Source: Mesostigma viride (Eukaryota; Streptophyta; Mesostigmatophyceae; Mesostigmatales; Mesostigmataceae). Taken from it: a stretch of DNA of 64,000 nt. The notes beneath the pieces were generated by a model that searched no databases, was not told the origin of the DNA, and worked only from the letters and a program-made list of their open reading frames with translations. The number at the start of each line of letters is the position of its first letter. Position 1 is the first letter of the stretch. Shown piece by piece: positions 53,551 through 63,062 of this stretch. A program made the position numbers and the translations under genes. The stretch lies in NCBI GenBank assembly GCA_009746045.1, contig RPFO01000219.1, positions 1,022,501 to 1,086,500 of the forward strand, in the 5' to 3' direction.

Positions 53551-53715
53551 TGGTGAAAGGAGAATGGCGTCGTACGCCCCGGTAAAACGAGACCCGAAGC
53601 CGCGCGCCCCGGTAAAACAATCAAGGCCGACGCCCCGCGCGCTGACAAAACAAAGGCCGGCGTCCCACGCCCTGATAAAACAAAGGATCGACGCCCCACG
53701 CCTCGGGAGTAAGGC
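53551..53715. repeat. About 30-bp tandem repeat in short frame
   Basis: Four to five diverged units built on CGCCCCGGTAAAACAA. Both strands are open: plus from ATG 53564 (MASYAPVKRD, 83 residues, repeats of Ala-Pro-Val-Lys type) and minus 53536-53895. I cannot decide which, if either, is a gene. Confidence 0.5.
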
Positions 53716-54049
53716 CCTGAACGTCGCACGCCTCGAGGAGACGCAGCGACCCGAGAAGGCGACCAAGAACCGGTTGGGATCGCCTGCCAGGCCAGGTAAC
53801 CAGGTTTTCAGGTAGGTAACGTCGCCGCTAACCGCGAGAGAGCGAGCGAATCGAGTGCGACCCACGTTAAAAAATCTGTCAGCGCGCTCAACCACGGGCC
53901 ACTTTTCCTTTGCCGAATGCTGGAGTGCCTATTTTACCGCTTTACTTTCCTTCAGCAATGCACAAGGGACAGATAATGGGCGACAGTTCATTTATTCACG
54001 GTGCATCGTAATTGCACGTGTCTATTAATGAATCGTAATTGCCCGTGGT

Positions 54050-54402
54050 GCCGGTGCCAGTGTACATTTAGTCAGTGGGGGCCGGTGCCAGTGTACATTT
54101 AGTCAGTGGGGGCCGGTGCCAGTGTACATTTAGTCAGCGGGGGGCGGTGCCAGTACCTTTTTGGGTCGGTGACGGTGCCAGTACCTTTTTGGGTCGGTGA
54201 CGGTGCCAGTACCTTTTTGGGTCGGTGACGGTGCCAGTACCTTTTTGGGTCGGTGACGGTGCCAGTACCTTTATTATTGGGGGCCGGTGCCAGTACCTTT
54301 CTTGGTCGGTGACGCTGCCATACCTTTAGTCGGTGGGGACCGGCGCCAGTACCTCATAACTGGTGGGTGACGGTGACGGTGCCTCATAACCGGTGGGCGA
54401 CT
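54050..54402. repeat. 28-30-bp minisatellite
   Basis: Three units with GGTGCCAGTGTACATTTAGT are followed by about eight units with GGTGCCAGTACCTTTTTGGG and variants. The whole shares GGTGCCAGT every 28-30 bases. No coding role seen. Confidence 0.85.
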
Positions 54403-54528
54403 TGTAAAGAAATAAGGAGTGGGCACGCTTGCAAAATGAATAAGTCGACTACGTCGGTGGATGCTTCTTGAAATCCCGATCGAGCCCGTGGCTGAGAGGC
54501 GATAGTCCTCGCTGGTAGACGATTCTCT

Positions 54529-55276
54529 GTGGCTGCGGAGGGACAGGAAAGGACTGTCGCGATTGCCCGCGGTCCCGCGTTGGTCGCGTCGTGCATAGAA
54601 AAGATCCGGGCTGCCAGGTACCATGTTTCGAATGATGCCGCCCCCCGTGGCTGGGACACGTCCGAGCGACGACCCGAGAAAGTCCCGGGACTGTGGGGAA
54701 AGTACCCCCAGTGCCAGTATTGCGGCGACTGGAAGGACCCTTGCACCTTCTTTGGTGGGAAGGCGCTCTATTGCTCGGAATGCCGCGGATACGAGCTGGA
54801 ATTTCGAGTGAACGCCCCCTCCCACGCCAAAAACGACGAGGCCTTCTGCAAGATTGCCGAGGACCGTGCGGCCGCCCTCCATCTTTCGCTGCTCGGCGCA
54901 GCCCCGGGGGTCGTGACACGCGCGCGTGTGACCCCGGCGAACGCGGCAGGGGTGCGGCAGCTCGCGGAGGGGGTGCAGGCCGGCGGGCGCCCCTGTGTCC
55001 GGCCCGTGTACCGCGTGCCCGAGGGGGGGCTCGCGTGTCTTGCGGGGTTTGCATGGAAAAGCAGTCGCGGCGGGGGTTCCTCCCCGTCCACGCTCCCGTC
55101 GGCCAGGGGAAGCGCGCGCCCCCTCCCCACGACCTCCCCATCTGCCTCTGGTGCATGACCGTGTACCTGCACGACGACGCCATCCCCTCCGCGGCCAGTG
55201 CCCGCTCTGCCTGGCCGAGCGCAGGCCCGCGCCCGAGAGGCTGGCCTTCCCCTTCTTCGAGCACGCGGCCGAGTGA
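54529..55276 (+). CDS. Zinc-ribbon and RING-like protein, apparent frameshifts
   Basis: The frame is open from 54529 but lacks a clear ATG, so the start is uncertain. It encodes a Cys-rich segment (CQYCGDWKDPC, then YCSEC). It then changes frame at the seven-G run near 55021 and again near the CCCC run at 55183. One added base at each site joins it to CGVCMEKQ, then HDLPICLWC and QCPLCLAERR, a RING-like CxxC/H..C/CxxC/CPLC arrangement. It ends with TGA at 55276. A similar spacing is seen in the spliced gene at 62 kb. RING proteins usually act as ubiquitin ligases; that is inferred. Confidence 0.5.
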
Positions 55277-55316
55277 GCCGCGTTTTTTCTCGCTGACGCT
55301 AGTGTGAACCGCCGCG

Positions 55317-55498
55317 ATGGCACGATGCGTCGAGATAACCCCCCAGGGGACCAAATGCAACAAGCCGCGCGCACCCAGGGGCAAGCGGTGCGCGGTCCAT
55401 CTGGCCATCAGGGCCAGGGAGCGCGCGGCAGGAAGCCAGCGTACAGCCCCCATGATATCCTGGACAAGATGATGCGGCTTAGGCTGTCTGTGTCGTGA
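55317..55498 (+). CDS. Cys/His-tag mini-protein, 51-60 aa
   Basis: ATG at 55317 gives MARCVEITPQGTKCNKP, then KRCAVH. This is the same C, T..G.KC, C..H motif as three other genes in the block and almost the whole protein. As written it stops at 55472 (51 residues). One extra C in the five-C run near 55447 would extend it to HDILDKMMRLRLSVS and TGA at 55498. It begins 40 bases after the RING-like gene on the same strand. Confidence 0.6.
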
Positions 55499-55499
55499 T

Positions 55500-55977
55500 G
55501 AATCGTTGAATGAATATTATTCCATTTCTTTAATCCAATCTGTTTTCATTCGCGACCCCCCGTGTCTACTCATGCATATCACATCCACGCTCGACAGGCG
55601 GCGAACCTGGACCGGCCATCGACCGAGTGGGGCGGTTCCTGTCCGGGTACAGCCACGCCTCGAGTTTGGTTGGATTCTTTTGCGCGACTTCTTTTTTGCA
55701 CGCCGGCCTGAATAGTTTTTCATATATATGTGCATGCACCTGTAGAATCATAGAGGGTCTATAGCCATAAATTTATTTTTAGATTCATCAGAAAAAGAAG
55801 TAGTGCAGGAGAATCCAAGCCAGGGCCGAGCAGCGGGCGGGCGGGGGCGGGGCGCGAGTTGGATTGTCGACCCCTCTCTAGGCGCCGCCGCAAGCTGACT
55901 GTGGATGTGCTTCTCCCATCCAACGGCAGCCGTTACGAGGTGGCGCTGGGTCGTCAGCACCTGACAGGGCGGGATTT
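55500..55977. other. Intergenic, no gene recognised
   Basis: Short overlapping open frames on both strands lack domains. The right end leads into a TATA-like box (ATAAATAGGGG near 55981). Confidence 0.4.
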
Positions 55978-55980
55978 GGC

Positions 55981-55991
55981 ATAAATAGGGG
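55981..55991 (+). promoter_or_regulatory. TATA-like box
   Basis: ATAAATAGGGG lies about 75 bases upstream of the ATG at 56066 and is the clearest TATA-like word of the region. Confidence 0.4.
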
Positions 55992-56065
55992 TCGCGACGG
56001 CACAGGCGCCATCGTTGGGTGCCGCGCACCGGGCAGGCGTCCGCCAGGAGACAAGGGATCCAGTC

Positions 56066-56799
56066 ATGGACACTGCGGACGGGACACGGGGAAATTCGCT
56101 AGGGGGGGCGGACGCGGTGGACAGGGCGTGGGCGGAGAGGACCTACGCGGACTACCTGTCCTTCAAGCGAGAGGAACCAAAGTTCTGGGTGTTTGCAATG
56201 AGGCCGTGGGACGACACGGATGTCGACCAGTTGCGCGACATTCGCGTGCGGAAGAGCGACGGCCGAGTAAATTTCAACGACTTCTGCACTGCTGCGTCTC
56301 GGGGGAAAAGGCCGATAAAGGGCTGGACACGCTGGTTCCTGACCGACAAATGGCGTCTTTGCGTTGAAGTGGTGACGACCTCAGAAAATGACAACAGAGG
56401 CACGTGGGGGATCTTACCCTCTTGCCGGAACTTGTGAGGTGGATAAAGAAGTCTCCCAAGGACAGACCAGAGCTTGAGATCCAAACCCGGCTGTCCAGCT
56501 GTGTCAATGGGGAGTGCGAGGTTCAGTGCCGTTACGGGTACATCGACATCGTCACGTATGACCCTAAGTCCATCATCGAGGTCAAGGACATGCGCAGTTG
56601 GATGACTGGTGTTGGTCAACTCCTGGCGTACGGGATGGACTTCCCAGAGCATGCCAAGAGGCTGCATCTGTTCAGCTCTAAGAAGAGCGATTGGTTCACT
56701 ACTCATCAGCACGCTCTCATCAAGGAAGCGTGCGAATCTCAAGGCATTCAGCTGACGTTGGATGCTAGCGTGTTCAATAAGAGACCATATGCCGATTGA
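56066..56799 (+). CDS. KilA-N domain fused to PD-(D/E)XK-like nuclease
   Basis: ATG at 56066 (MDTADGTRGNS). The N-terminal half is KilA-N-like (RDIRVRKSDGRVNFNDFC, GWTRWF, then NRGTWG). The frame changes at the five-G run near 56405; one added G continues into DLTLLPELVRWIKK. The C-terminal half (about 110 residues) has YIDIVTYDPKSIIEVKD, GQLLAYG and LHLF. These match the D...ExK and Gln pattern of PD-(D/E)XK nucleases and two stand-alone paralogues at 58836-59237 and 59263-59661. KilA-N would bind DNA and the nuclease would cut it. The total is about 244 residues. Confidence 0.65.
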
Positions 56800-56871
56800 G
56801 CTCATGGAAATGGACGTGCAAGGATGCGTTTAAAGCATTGAAATTATTATGGATTCATACATGAATAAAGA

Positions 56872-57874
56872 ATGGCTCTCAGCGTGACATCAACCCCCTT
56901 TACTCATCCGCTCTTTGTGCTAGTCAACGAGAGTGACAGGCATTGGGCATTTACACTTAAGAGCCTCCCCGGTCTCGTTGTTGATGAGACCAAGCAGATC
57001 AAAGTTCGGAAAAGCGACAAACTGATCCTGGGAAAAGATCTCTGCCATGCAGCCTCGAATGGCAGCAAGCTGTTTAAGAACTGGTGGCAGCTCGGGGGTG
57101 TACAGGCGTTTGCCAGGGAGCTAGAAGACGATCTCAGGGGTGGGATTGGATCACAGCCGACCCCCACAACCGTTTTTCAGGAGGTCACAACTGGGTTGAA
57201 CGACGAGCGCGGGACCTGGATCCACCCTCGTCTCGTGAGCCAGTTGGCCATGTGGATAAGCCCCAAGTTTGCTGTCAAGGCCGGTTCATGGGTGGACCGC
57301 ATCATGGCGGGGGACATCTCGATGATGGCTGTGGTGCGCGACGCCCACGACGCGGTCCACGGCACGAGCACCACGGTGGCTGTGCTGACCCGACCGGGCA
57401 ACGGTCGCACGAGGCCGGACTACGTGGCGCCTGTGCGCGAGTGCGACCCGACCCTGCGCCTGCGCGCGAAGGACACGCAGCACAGGCTGGCGGACCTGGT
57501 GAGCTCGGTCGTCCCCAAGGAGCGCGTGGGGAGCGTGATGGCGTTCCTGGGGCACGGGGATGAGCGCGTCGGCCTTCAAGGAGCTGAACGGCGTGAGGGC
57601 CGGTAGCGCCAGGGACGCGATGGACGACGGTCAGCTGGCGAACGCCTGGTTCTTCATGTACAAGGTCATGGACCGGGCGCCGGACAAGGACCTGCACGAG
57701 GCGGCGGTCGAGGTGAAGCGGGCGATGGCCGCGTTCGTGAAGCCACCGGAGGGGCCCACCCCGGCGGGCATCGTGGACAGGAACAGACGAGAGATGAGGG
57801 ATGACTTGCTCTTGACCCGGCCCCTGAACCGCGACCGGTTCTCGAGGGTGGGGCCCAAGAGGGTCAAGATCTAG
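56872..57874 (+). CDS. KilA-N domain protein with C-terminal extension
   Basis: ATG at 56872 (MALSVTSTPF). The KilA-N domain spans residues about 40-145: KQIKVRKSDKLILGKDLC, then the hallmark ERGTWIHPRLVSQLAMWIS. The first frame ends at 57606. A second frame from 57560 (MSASAFKELNGVRAG) to 57874 would be joined by two missing G in the GGGG runs near 57549 and 57557. Alternatively it is a separate small gene of 104 residues. The second part is helical with KVMDRAPDKDLHEAA. KilA-N proteins are DNA-binding and abundant in large DNA viruses. It shares its N-terminal architecture with the gene just upstream. Confidence 0.7.
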
Positions 57875-58043
57875 CTGTCGGTGGGGAGTTCGTTGGCGCG
57901 ACCCCGCCCCTCTCGACAGCGCGGACCTTGACACTGTGCGCTTAGATATTCGTGCGCGCTTGAACGCGCCCCGTGTCATGCTGATTGCTCCGTTTAATCG
58001 GAATCGAGTTTCATTTTTATCCCATCCCGGTGTATCATCGATC

Positions 58044-58818
58044 ATGGTAGTCGGTAGGACCGGAGCGTGCGGAGGGAAGACGCGATCGGGTGGCGCCTGT
58101 CGTCGCGCGCGGTCCGGTGGTTCTAAGAGGTGCGCGCTCCATAGCGGGCGCCAGGCGAGGGCGCACCGCGTGCGGGGTTACGGCGCCCGAGGCGCGCTGG
58201 AGAGCATGGCGGAAACCCTGGCACGGTTCATCGCGGACCCGTCCGTCCACCCGGACTCCAAGGCGGGCCTTCAGGAACAGCTGAACGACGTGCTGTTACA
58301 GATGGAGGGGATGCCGGCGGAGGAGGAGGAGCTGTTTTTCCCGGAGCACGCGGACGAGGTGGTCGAGCGGCTGACCAGGGAGGGTGAGGGAGTTCGGCCG
58401 CTCCCCTCGCTGACGCCCCCGAGCCGGAGGAGGAGGAGGTGGAGGAGGAGGAGCCGGAGCTGCAGCAGGTGTTCGACCTGCTCGAGTACGGGGATCTGTC
58501 GGACGCGGATCGCGAGAGGCTGGAGTCCCGCAAGCAGCAGCTGCTGGGGGTCTCGCCCCCGTGGATGCGGGTTGGGGTGCACCGCCGCGCGCGGGCGACA
58601 AACGACGCCAGAGGAGCCTGCCTGACCCGCGCGGGGGTCCGAGCACGCGCAGGTCCGCTAGCGAGGTGTTCGATCCGCGCACGGGTAGGCTGTTCCGCCG
58701 CAACAGCGCCGCCCCTCCTGCCGGATACCGCGACCGGCGGCTTTACAGGACGGCGCCCCGTAGGCGTTCCGGCCACACCGAGGAGGAGGAGGAGGCGCTG
58801 GAGGAGCTGCTTCGGTAG
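58044..58818 (+). CDS. Cys/His-tag protein, acidic and basic tails
   Basis: ATG at 58044 (MVVGRTGACGGKTRSGGAC, then KRCALH) opens with the shared Cys/His tag. Residues about 50-115 are helical (ESMAETLARFIADPS, EQLNDVLLQMEG). Two frame changes follow. Each is corrected by one extra base, in the GGG run near 58389 and the five-C run near 58556. Together they lead through an acidic Glu-rich stretch and ELQQVFDLLEYGDLSDADRE to a basic tail (ASEVFDPRTGRLFRRNS) and TAG at 58818. It would be about 258 residues. Function unknown. Confidence 0.55.
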
Positions 58819-58835
58819 GCGGGTTAGTAAAGGGG

Positions 58836-59237
58836 TCAGGCGGCGGCGACCCGCGGGCCTCGACAGGCGAGGCACAGGAGGCGTTTCCATGCGGGCGGCG
58901 GCTTCCGAGTCAGCTCCAGGCCCACGCTTTCGTCTAGGGTCACGTCGACGTCGGTGACCCCGCAGACGGAGAGGATGTGCTCGAGCTTCTCGGGCGTGAC
59001 GTTGGTGGACCACTCGGCGCGGAATAGGTGCAGTTCCTTCTTGAAGCCGGGGTAGTCCTTGCCGTACGACATGAGCTGCCCGAGCCCGGACATCCATGCG
59101 GTCCACTCCTTCACCTCGATGATCCTCCTGCGCCTGTCGTCCAGTATGTCTATCTTGCCCCCTCGGCAGATCACCTCCCTCCTCCCGCCCAGGCGCTGGT
59201 TGTACTCGGCCTGTACGTCTCTCTCCCTCCTGTGCAT
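58836..59237 (-). CDS. PD-(D/E)XK-like nuclease, 133 aa
   Basis: ATG at 59237 (MHRRERDVQAEYNQRL). It has GKIDILDDRRRRIIEVKEW (Asp, then Glu-x-Lys), GLGQLMSYG and KELHLF, followed by NVTPEKLEHIL and VDVTLDESV. The pattern is that of a compact restriction-like nuclease, whose catalytic residues would be Asp, Glu and Lys. It is a tandem paralogue of the gene at 59263-59661 and of the nuclease half of 56066-56799. It has no DNA-binding domain of its own. Confidence 0.65.
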   Translation of the reverse strand: MHRRERDVQAEYNQRLGGRREVICRGGKIDILDDRRRRIIEVKEWTAWMSGLGQLMSYGKDYPGFKKELHLFRAEWSTNVTPEKLEHILSVCGVTDVDVTLDESVGLELTRKPPPAWKRLLCLACRGPRVAAA

Positions 59238-59262
59238 GTCACACTACAGGTACGCGCACAGA

Positions 59263-59661
59263 TTAGTCGGCGTCCGGGGAACGCACGCAGCAGGCCAGAC
59301 GCCTCCACCAGGTCTCGCGTCTGGCGGGCAGCACGTCCTTGTCCAGCGTGACGGCTATGTTCTGGGACTTGCACACGTACTTGATGAACCGCAGGAAGAA
59401 GGGGGTGACGTTGGTGGACGTGTCGGCCTTGAACAGGTGCAGCTCCAGGAGGTACTTGGGGTATCCCCTCCCGTACGCGACCAGTTCTCTCACCCCGCGC
59501 TCCCAGTCGTCCCACTCCTTCACCTCTATGACCCTTCTGCGCTTGTCGTCGAGCAGGAAGGTGCCTTCTATCTCCCCTTCTCGGCACACGACCTCGCTCC
59601 TGCCGTGCACCTGCGCGTTGTACGCGGCCTGCGCGCATCGCTCGTCGTCCCGGATTGCCAT
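59263..59661 (-). CDS. PD-(D/E)XK-like nuclease paralogue, 132 aa
   Basis: ATG at 59661 (MAIRDDERCAQAAYN). It shares EVVCREGEIEGTF, RRRVIEVKEW, ELVAYGRGYP, LHLFKAD, NVTPFFL and VTLDKDV with its neighbour. The first catalytic Asp position reads IEGTFLLDD, so the exact metal ligand is less certain than in the paralogue. A TATATATA word lies about 14-21 bases upstream of the ATG. Head-to-tail arrangement with the neighbour indicates a local duplication. Confidence 0.65.
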   Translation of the reverse strand: MAIRDDERCAQAAYNAQVHGRSEVVCREGEIEGTFLLDDKRRRVIEVKEWDDWERGVRELVAYGRGYPKYLLELHLFKADTSTNVTPFFLRFIKYVCKSQNIAVTLDKDVLPARRETWWRRLACCVRSPDAD

Positions 59662-59682
59662 GATGGTGGCGGCGTATATATA

Positions 59683-59895
59683 TCAAATGGACGAGAATCG
59701 CAGAGGGTTCTTGAATGTCAGGCGTATGGCGAGGGCGGTCACGACCATGAATAGGGCGGGGAGCAGCGCCTCGGCGGCGGTGAGTACGGGCAGACGTAGC
59801 GGGGGCGGGGGGCGAGGGTCCAGGGGCTCGGGGGGCTTGAGGTCTCCCAGCCCCTCTAACACGGGGGCGGTGTTCTCTGCGCAGGAGGTGTTCAT
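59683..59895 (-). CDS. Small tail-anchored membrane protein, 70 aa
   Basis: ATG at 59895 (MNTSCAENTAP). It has a proline-rich N-terminal half (PLDPRPPPPLRLP), then one hydrophobic segment (LTAAEALLPALFMVVTALAI) and a short basic end. That is the layout of a C-terminally anchored membrane protein. It sits 21 bases upstream of the nuclease gene on the same strand. No family was recognised. Confidence 0.5.
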   Translation of the reverse strand: MNTSCAENTAPVLEGLGDLKPPEPLDPRPPPPLRLPVLTAAEALLPALFMVVTALAIRLTFKNPLRFSSI

Positions 59896-60122
59896 GCCGG
59901 TCGCTCGATATTGCGTGGGATTATTAATTGGGCGGTGAGATGTCGACGAGATAATAATGCACAATGCCTTTTATTTCGATACCGGAACGGATTCGTTTAA
60001 TTAATTGTTATCATCATTTAGAGACGACCGACATGATACGAGACAAGCGACATGCGGGGTTATCCCCTTTTCAGATTTGGGTAAAAATCCCTTAATTGAG
60101 ACAAACGCGGTCTCAGCTAGGC

Positions 60123-60581
60123 CTACCCCTCCTGGTCACTGCCCGAACTCGAGCTGGTGTCATCGTCAGAGGAGGAGGAGGAGAGGGAGGATGAGGAGGA
60201 GCCGCGCCGACCGGGGGACGGGGGCGGTGACGGTCTGGCCAGGCTGTTCACCATTCGCGTCTCCAGGGCGGACAGGCGGCCCTTCAGGAGCTCGATGACG
60301 GCCTCTTTGTCTTGCAGGGCGGTCGCGAACTCGTCCCGCTGCTTGTCCAGCTTTTTCTGCAGCCGCGCGTACCGCTTCCTGGCCGCGTCCTTCTCTTTCT
60401 TGGACTTCTCCCTCGCGTCCATCATGTCGCGCTCCATCTGCAGGGCGTTGAGGACGTACTCCCTCGGTACGAGCACGCGGGACGGTGGCGGCCCCTCGTT
60501 GAGCCTGAAGACCCTGGGCTTTTCCCCCTCCGGGGCGCCGAGATGGAGGGGCGCGTTCTCCTTGCCGGGCTGACAGGCCAT
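60123..60581 (-). CDS. Coiled-coil protein with Ser/Asp tail, 152 aa
   Basis: ATG at 60581 (MACQPGKENAPLHLG). Residues about 50-110 are a strong coiled-coil (REKSKKEKDAARKRYARLQ, ALQDKEAVIELLKGRL). The tail is a long run of Ser with Asp and Glu, a likely phosphorylation region. The overall layout resembles bZIP-like or structural viral proteins, but there is no clear leucine-zipper basic region. Another open frame begins upstream on the same strand (to about 60897, containing DYKDTMEEFEGTF); its relation to this gene is unclear. Confidence 0.55.
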   Translation of the reverse strand: MACQPGKENAPLHLGAPEGEKPRVFRLNEGPPPSRVLVPREYVLNALQMERDMMDAREKSKKEKDAARKRYARLQKKLDKQRDEFATALQDKEAVIELLKGRLSALETRMVNSLARPSPPPSPGRRGSSSSSLSSSSSDDDTSSSSGSDQEG

Positions 60582-60929
60582 GGGATACGGGCCGGTGCTC
60601 GCGGTCCGACGGGGAACGGGCGGACGGGTGGCCGACTGACGAGAAAACGCGGACGGCTCGGGAGGTTTTGGCGGACGAAGCCTCGTGGGCGGACGATAAA
60701 GTTTGGACGGGCGGGTGCGGCCCCGAGGAGTCTGAGTGACGAAAGGTGCCCTCGAACTCCTCCATCGTGTCTTTGTAGTCCTCGGGGACGGCTGCCGTCG
60801 GCGCGGCGCCCTGGCAGAATCTCCTCGAGATCACGTTCCCACGGCGATTCTGTGACAGATTCGATCCGAAAGTGATCGCGACCCGGTCCAGGTGCAAAAA
60901 GGTTCTGAACTCGCACCCACACGGATACT

Positions 60930-61455
60930 GTTACGATTCAGTTTATTCGTGGGATCCACCGGGCGACTTGCTGGCTGACTGATGGTAGTTCATCCTGTCA
61001 CAGAGATCCTCGAGACACCCACATAACCGAAAGGCTGTCTGGGTCGTCAGTTAGTGTCAGTCACCCTCGTGTAATGCAAAACTTGGGCGGTCTGAGCGCG
61101 AAGGGCCAGTGTCTAAATATCGTGGCAGCCGTCGACGCATCCCAGCTTGGCTGCGGTCGAGTGCCTCGCAGTGCCACCGGCATTGTCAAGGAGACGTGCG
61201 CACCACGGGCTTCGGGCGAGTGTGTCGACTGACGGGGTAAATTTTCATTTTTTTGTCACAGCGCCTGCAGCTGCGTGCGCGCCCTCAATCTGCACGGTGA
61301 GTGCGCCATTATTTCGATCCTCGTGGGCGGATGCCGTGTGTGTCGTAGCCACGGGGGACATCAGGTTGAGCGTGCTGCCATCAGGTTGCAGTCGGTGCCG
61401 GCGTCGCCTCGATACTTTAAATCGACTATATTAGTGCTCGTGCAGTCGATTGTGA
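60930..61455. other. Spacer, no gene recognised
   Basis: No domain-bearing frame. A good donor-like CACG|GTGAGT occurs near 61300, so an upstream untranslated exon of the spliced gene at 61961 is possible. Confidence 0.3.
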
Positions 61456-61461
61456 TGCGTT

Positions 61462-61815
61462 GGTGATCGTGTCGACTGCTGCCTCGGGTTTCGACGCTGC
61501 ATTGTTCATATCCGTGGCTGAGTTGGTCGTGTCGACTGCTGCCTCGGGTTCGACGCTGCATTGTTCATATCCGTGGCTGCGTTGGTCGTGTCGACTGCTG
61601 CCTCGGGGTTCGACGCTGCGTTGTCTATACTCGTGGCTGCGTTGGTCGTGCTGCTGCGTTCATGGCTAGTGTCTGCTGCATGCATAATGGGTTAGGTAGA
61701 CTGCTGCCTCGGGGTTCGACGCTGCATTGTTCATATCCGTGGCTGCGTTGGTCGTGTCGACTGCTGCCTCGGGGTTCGACGCTGCGTTGTCTATACTCGT
61801 GGCTGCGTTGGTCGT
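61462..61815. repeat. About 60-bp tandem repeat, five copies
   Basis: Units built on GTCGTGTCGACTGCTGCCTC followed by CGACGCTGCATTGTTCATAT recur near 61467, 61527, 61586, 61695 (after an insertion) and 61752. The array ends about 150 bases before the start of the spliced gene. Confidence 0.85.
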
Positions 61816-61960
61816 GTCTTTTTCAACGTGGCTGCCAGGGTTACGTACGCTGCTGATCCTCCGCAGCCATCGTTGTTTTCACCGTTTCTTCGCGTGTGTG
61901 CAGTGCACCAGGCCACGACTCGCGGGGATCTTTTGCGGCGATCGCCAGCCCACGACAAAT

Positions 61961-62839
61961 ATGCAAGCGCCTCAGGTTCGTATGTTTTTTTTTTGTTACT
62001 GCCATATGTTTGCTCTTTAACTTCCATTAATCTCTTTTATTATATACCATTGCTGACCTGCTATTAATTCATCTATACAATAATTATTAATATAGATCTG
62101 TCGGTATCTATGCATTTTTTTTTTTTTCCTGCAGAGGCAGGAAACGCAGTTGTCAAGTGCCCAGATGGCCATCGAGGCGGAAGAGGGAGCTTCTGTGTGT
62201 AGGGGCGGTCTTCTCGTAAAAAAGGCTCTCCAAAAAAATCAGCGGGAGCTGATGACTTTGTTGCTCTCGTGCAGGTTTTGCCGCCTGAACAGTCAGGGAG
62301 ATATGCGACTGTACACCTTTGTCACCAGTGGCGGCCCGCACCACGTCCATGTGGGAGGATTCTGCGACAACTGTCGCGTTTCCCTTGAGAACATTGTGAC
62401 GTCGAGTACTCCCTGCCCTTTGTGCACGGCGGAGGGTGCGAATTTGTTCCGTGTGCCCTTGTTGGTACCCCCCTTCTTCAAGTTCGACCCCTCCGCAACA
62501 CTGGTCTGCAACTCGTTCCGCCTCGGGTTTCGTCTTTATGTTGCGGAGAGGCGCCCCGCGCGAGAGGAGCCCGGCGAGGTCGTGACAGCAGCAGAGGAGC
62601 TGCCAGAGGGTGGTCAGCCCGAGGTCGTGACAGCAGCAGAGGAGCTGCCAGAGGGTGGTCAGCCTGAGGTCATGACAGCATCAGAGGAGCTGCCAGGGCG
62701 TGGTGGGATGGAGGGGCAGGGCTCTTCCTGCGATGAGGCGTATCGTTTCCTGTCGGATGAACAGGTTGACAATCTCGTCATGCATGATCTGCTATTAGTT
62801 CGTCCAACGTGCTTTCCACAATGTCCGAAAGGCGTGTAG
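61961..62839 (+). CDS. RING-like zinc-finger protein with one intron
   Basis: Exon 1 is predicted at 61961-61975 (ATG, five codons, CAG|GTTCGT). The intron is 61976-62134 with a thymine-rich tract and CCTGCAG acceptor. Exon 2 runs to TAG at 62839, all in one frame. An alternative is a start at ATG 62165. The zinc domain has CRFCRLN, then HHVHVGGFCDNC and TPCPLCTAEG, a RING-like CxxC / H-x-H / CxxC / CPLC layout. Three copies of a 15-residue repeat (EVVTAAEELPEGGQP) follow. RING-like proteins often act in ubiquitination; the partner is unknown. The intron suggests expression in the nucleus. Confidence 0.6.
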
Positions 62840-63062
62840 TACTACTATTATATTTTCTGTACATGCACGTATATTGACGATGAGGCAACCCTGGTTTTGC
62901 ACTCACGATTTGTAATTGTGTAAATTGATTGCCCCCCGTGGGGTGTCTCTCTTTCTTGATAGGTTCTCGTTTCCTTCTTTTACATTCACTTTTATGGGAT
63001 ATAATGTCATTTTTTTCCATGTATTATACACTGGCCCCGTCGCATAAAACGATTCAGACGAT

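Noticed and set aside
59028-59754. Plus-strand frames opposite the nuclease paralogues
   Set aside because: Shadows of the minus-strand nuclease genes, which carry conserved motifs.
61236-61260. 25-base GT...AG interval as an intron
   Set aside because: Shorter than introns in nearly all eukaryotes and no coding continuity to support it.
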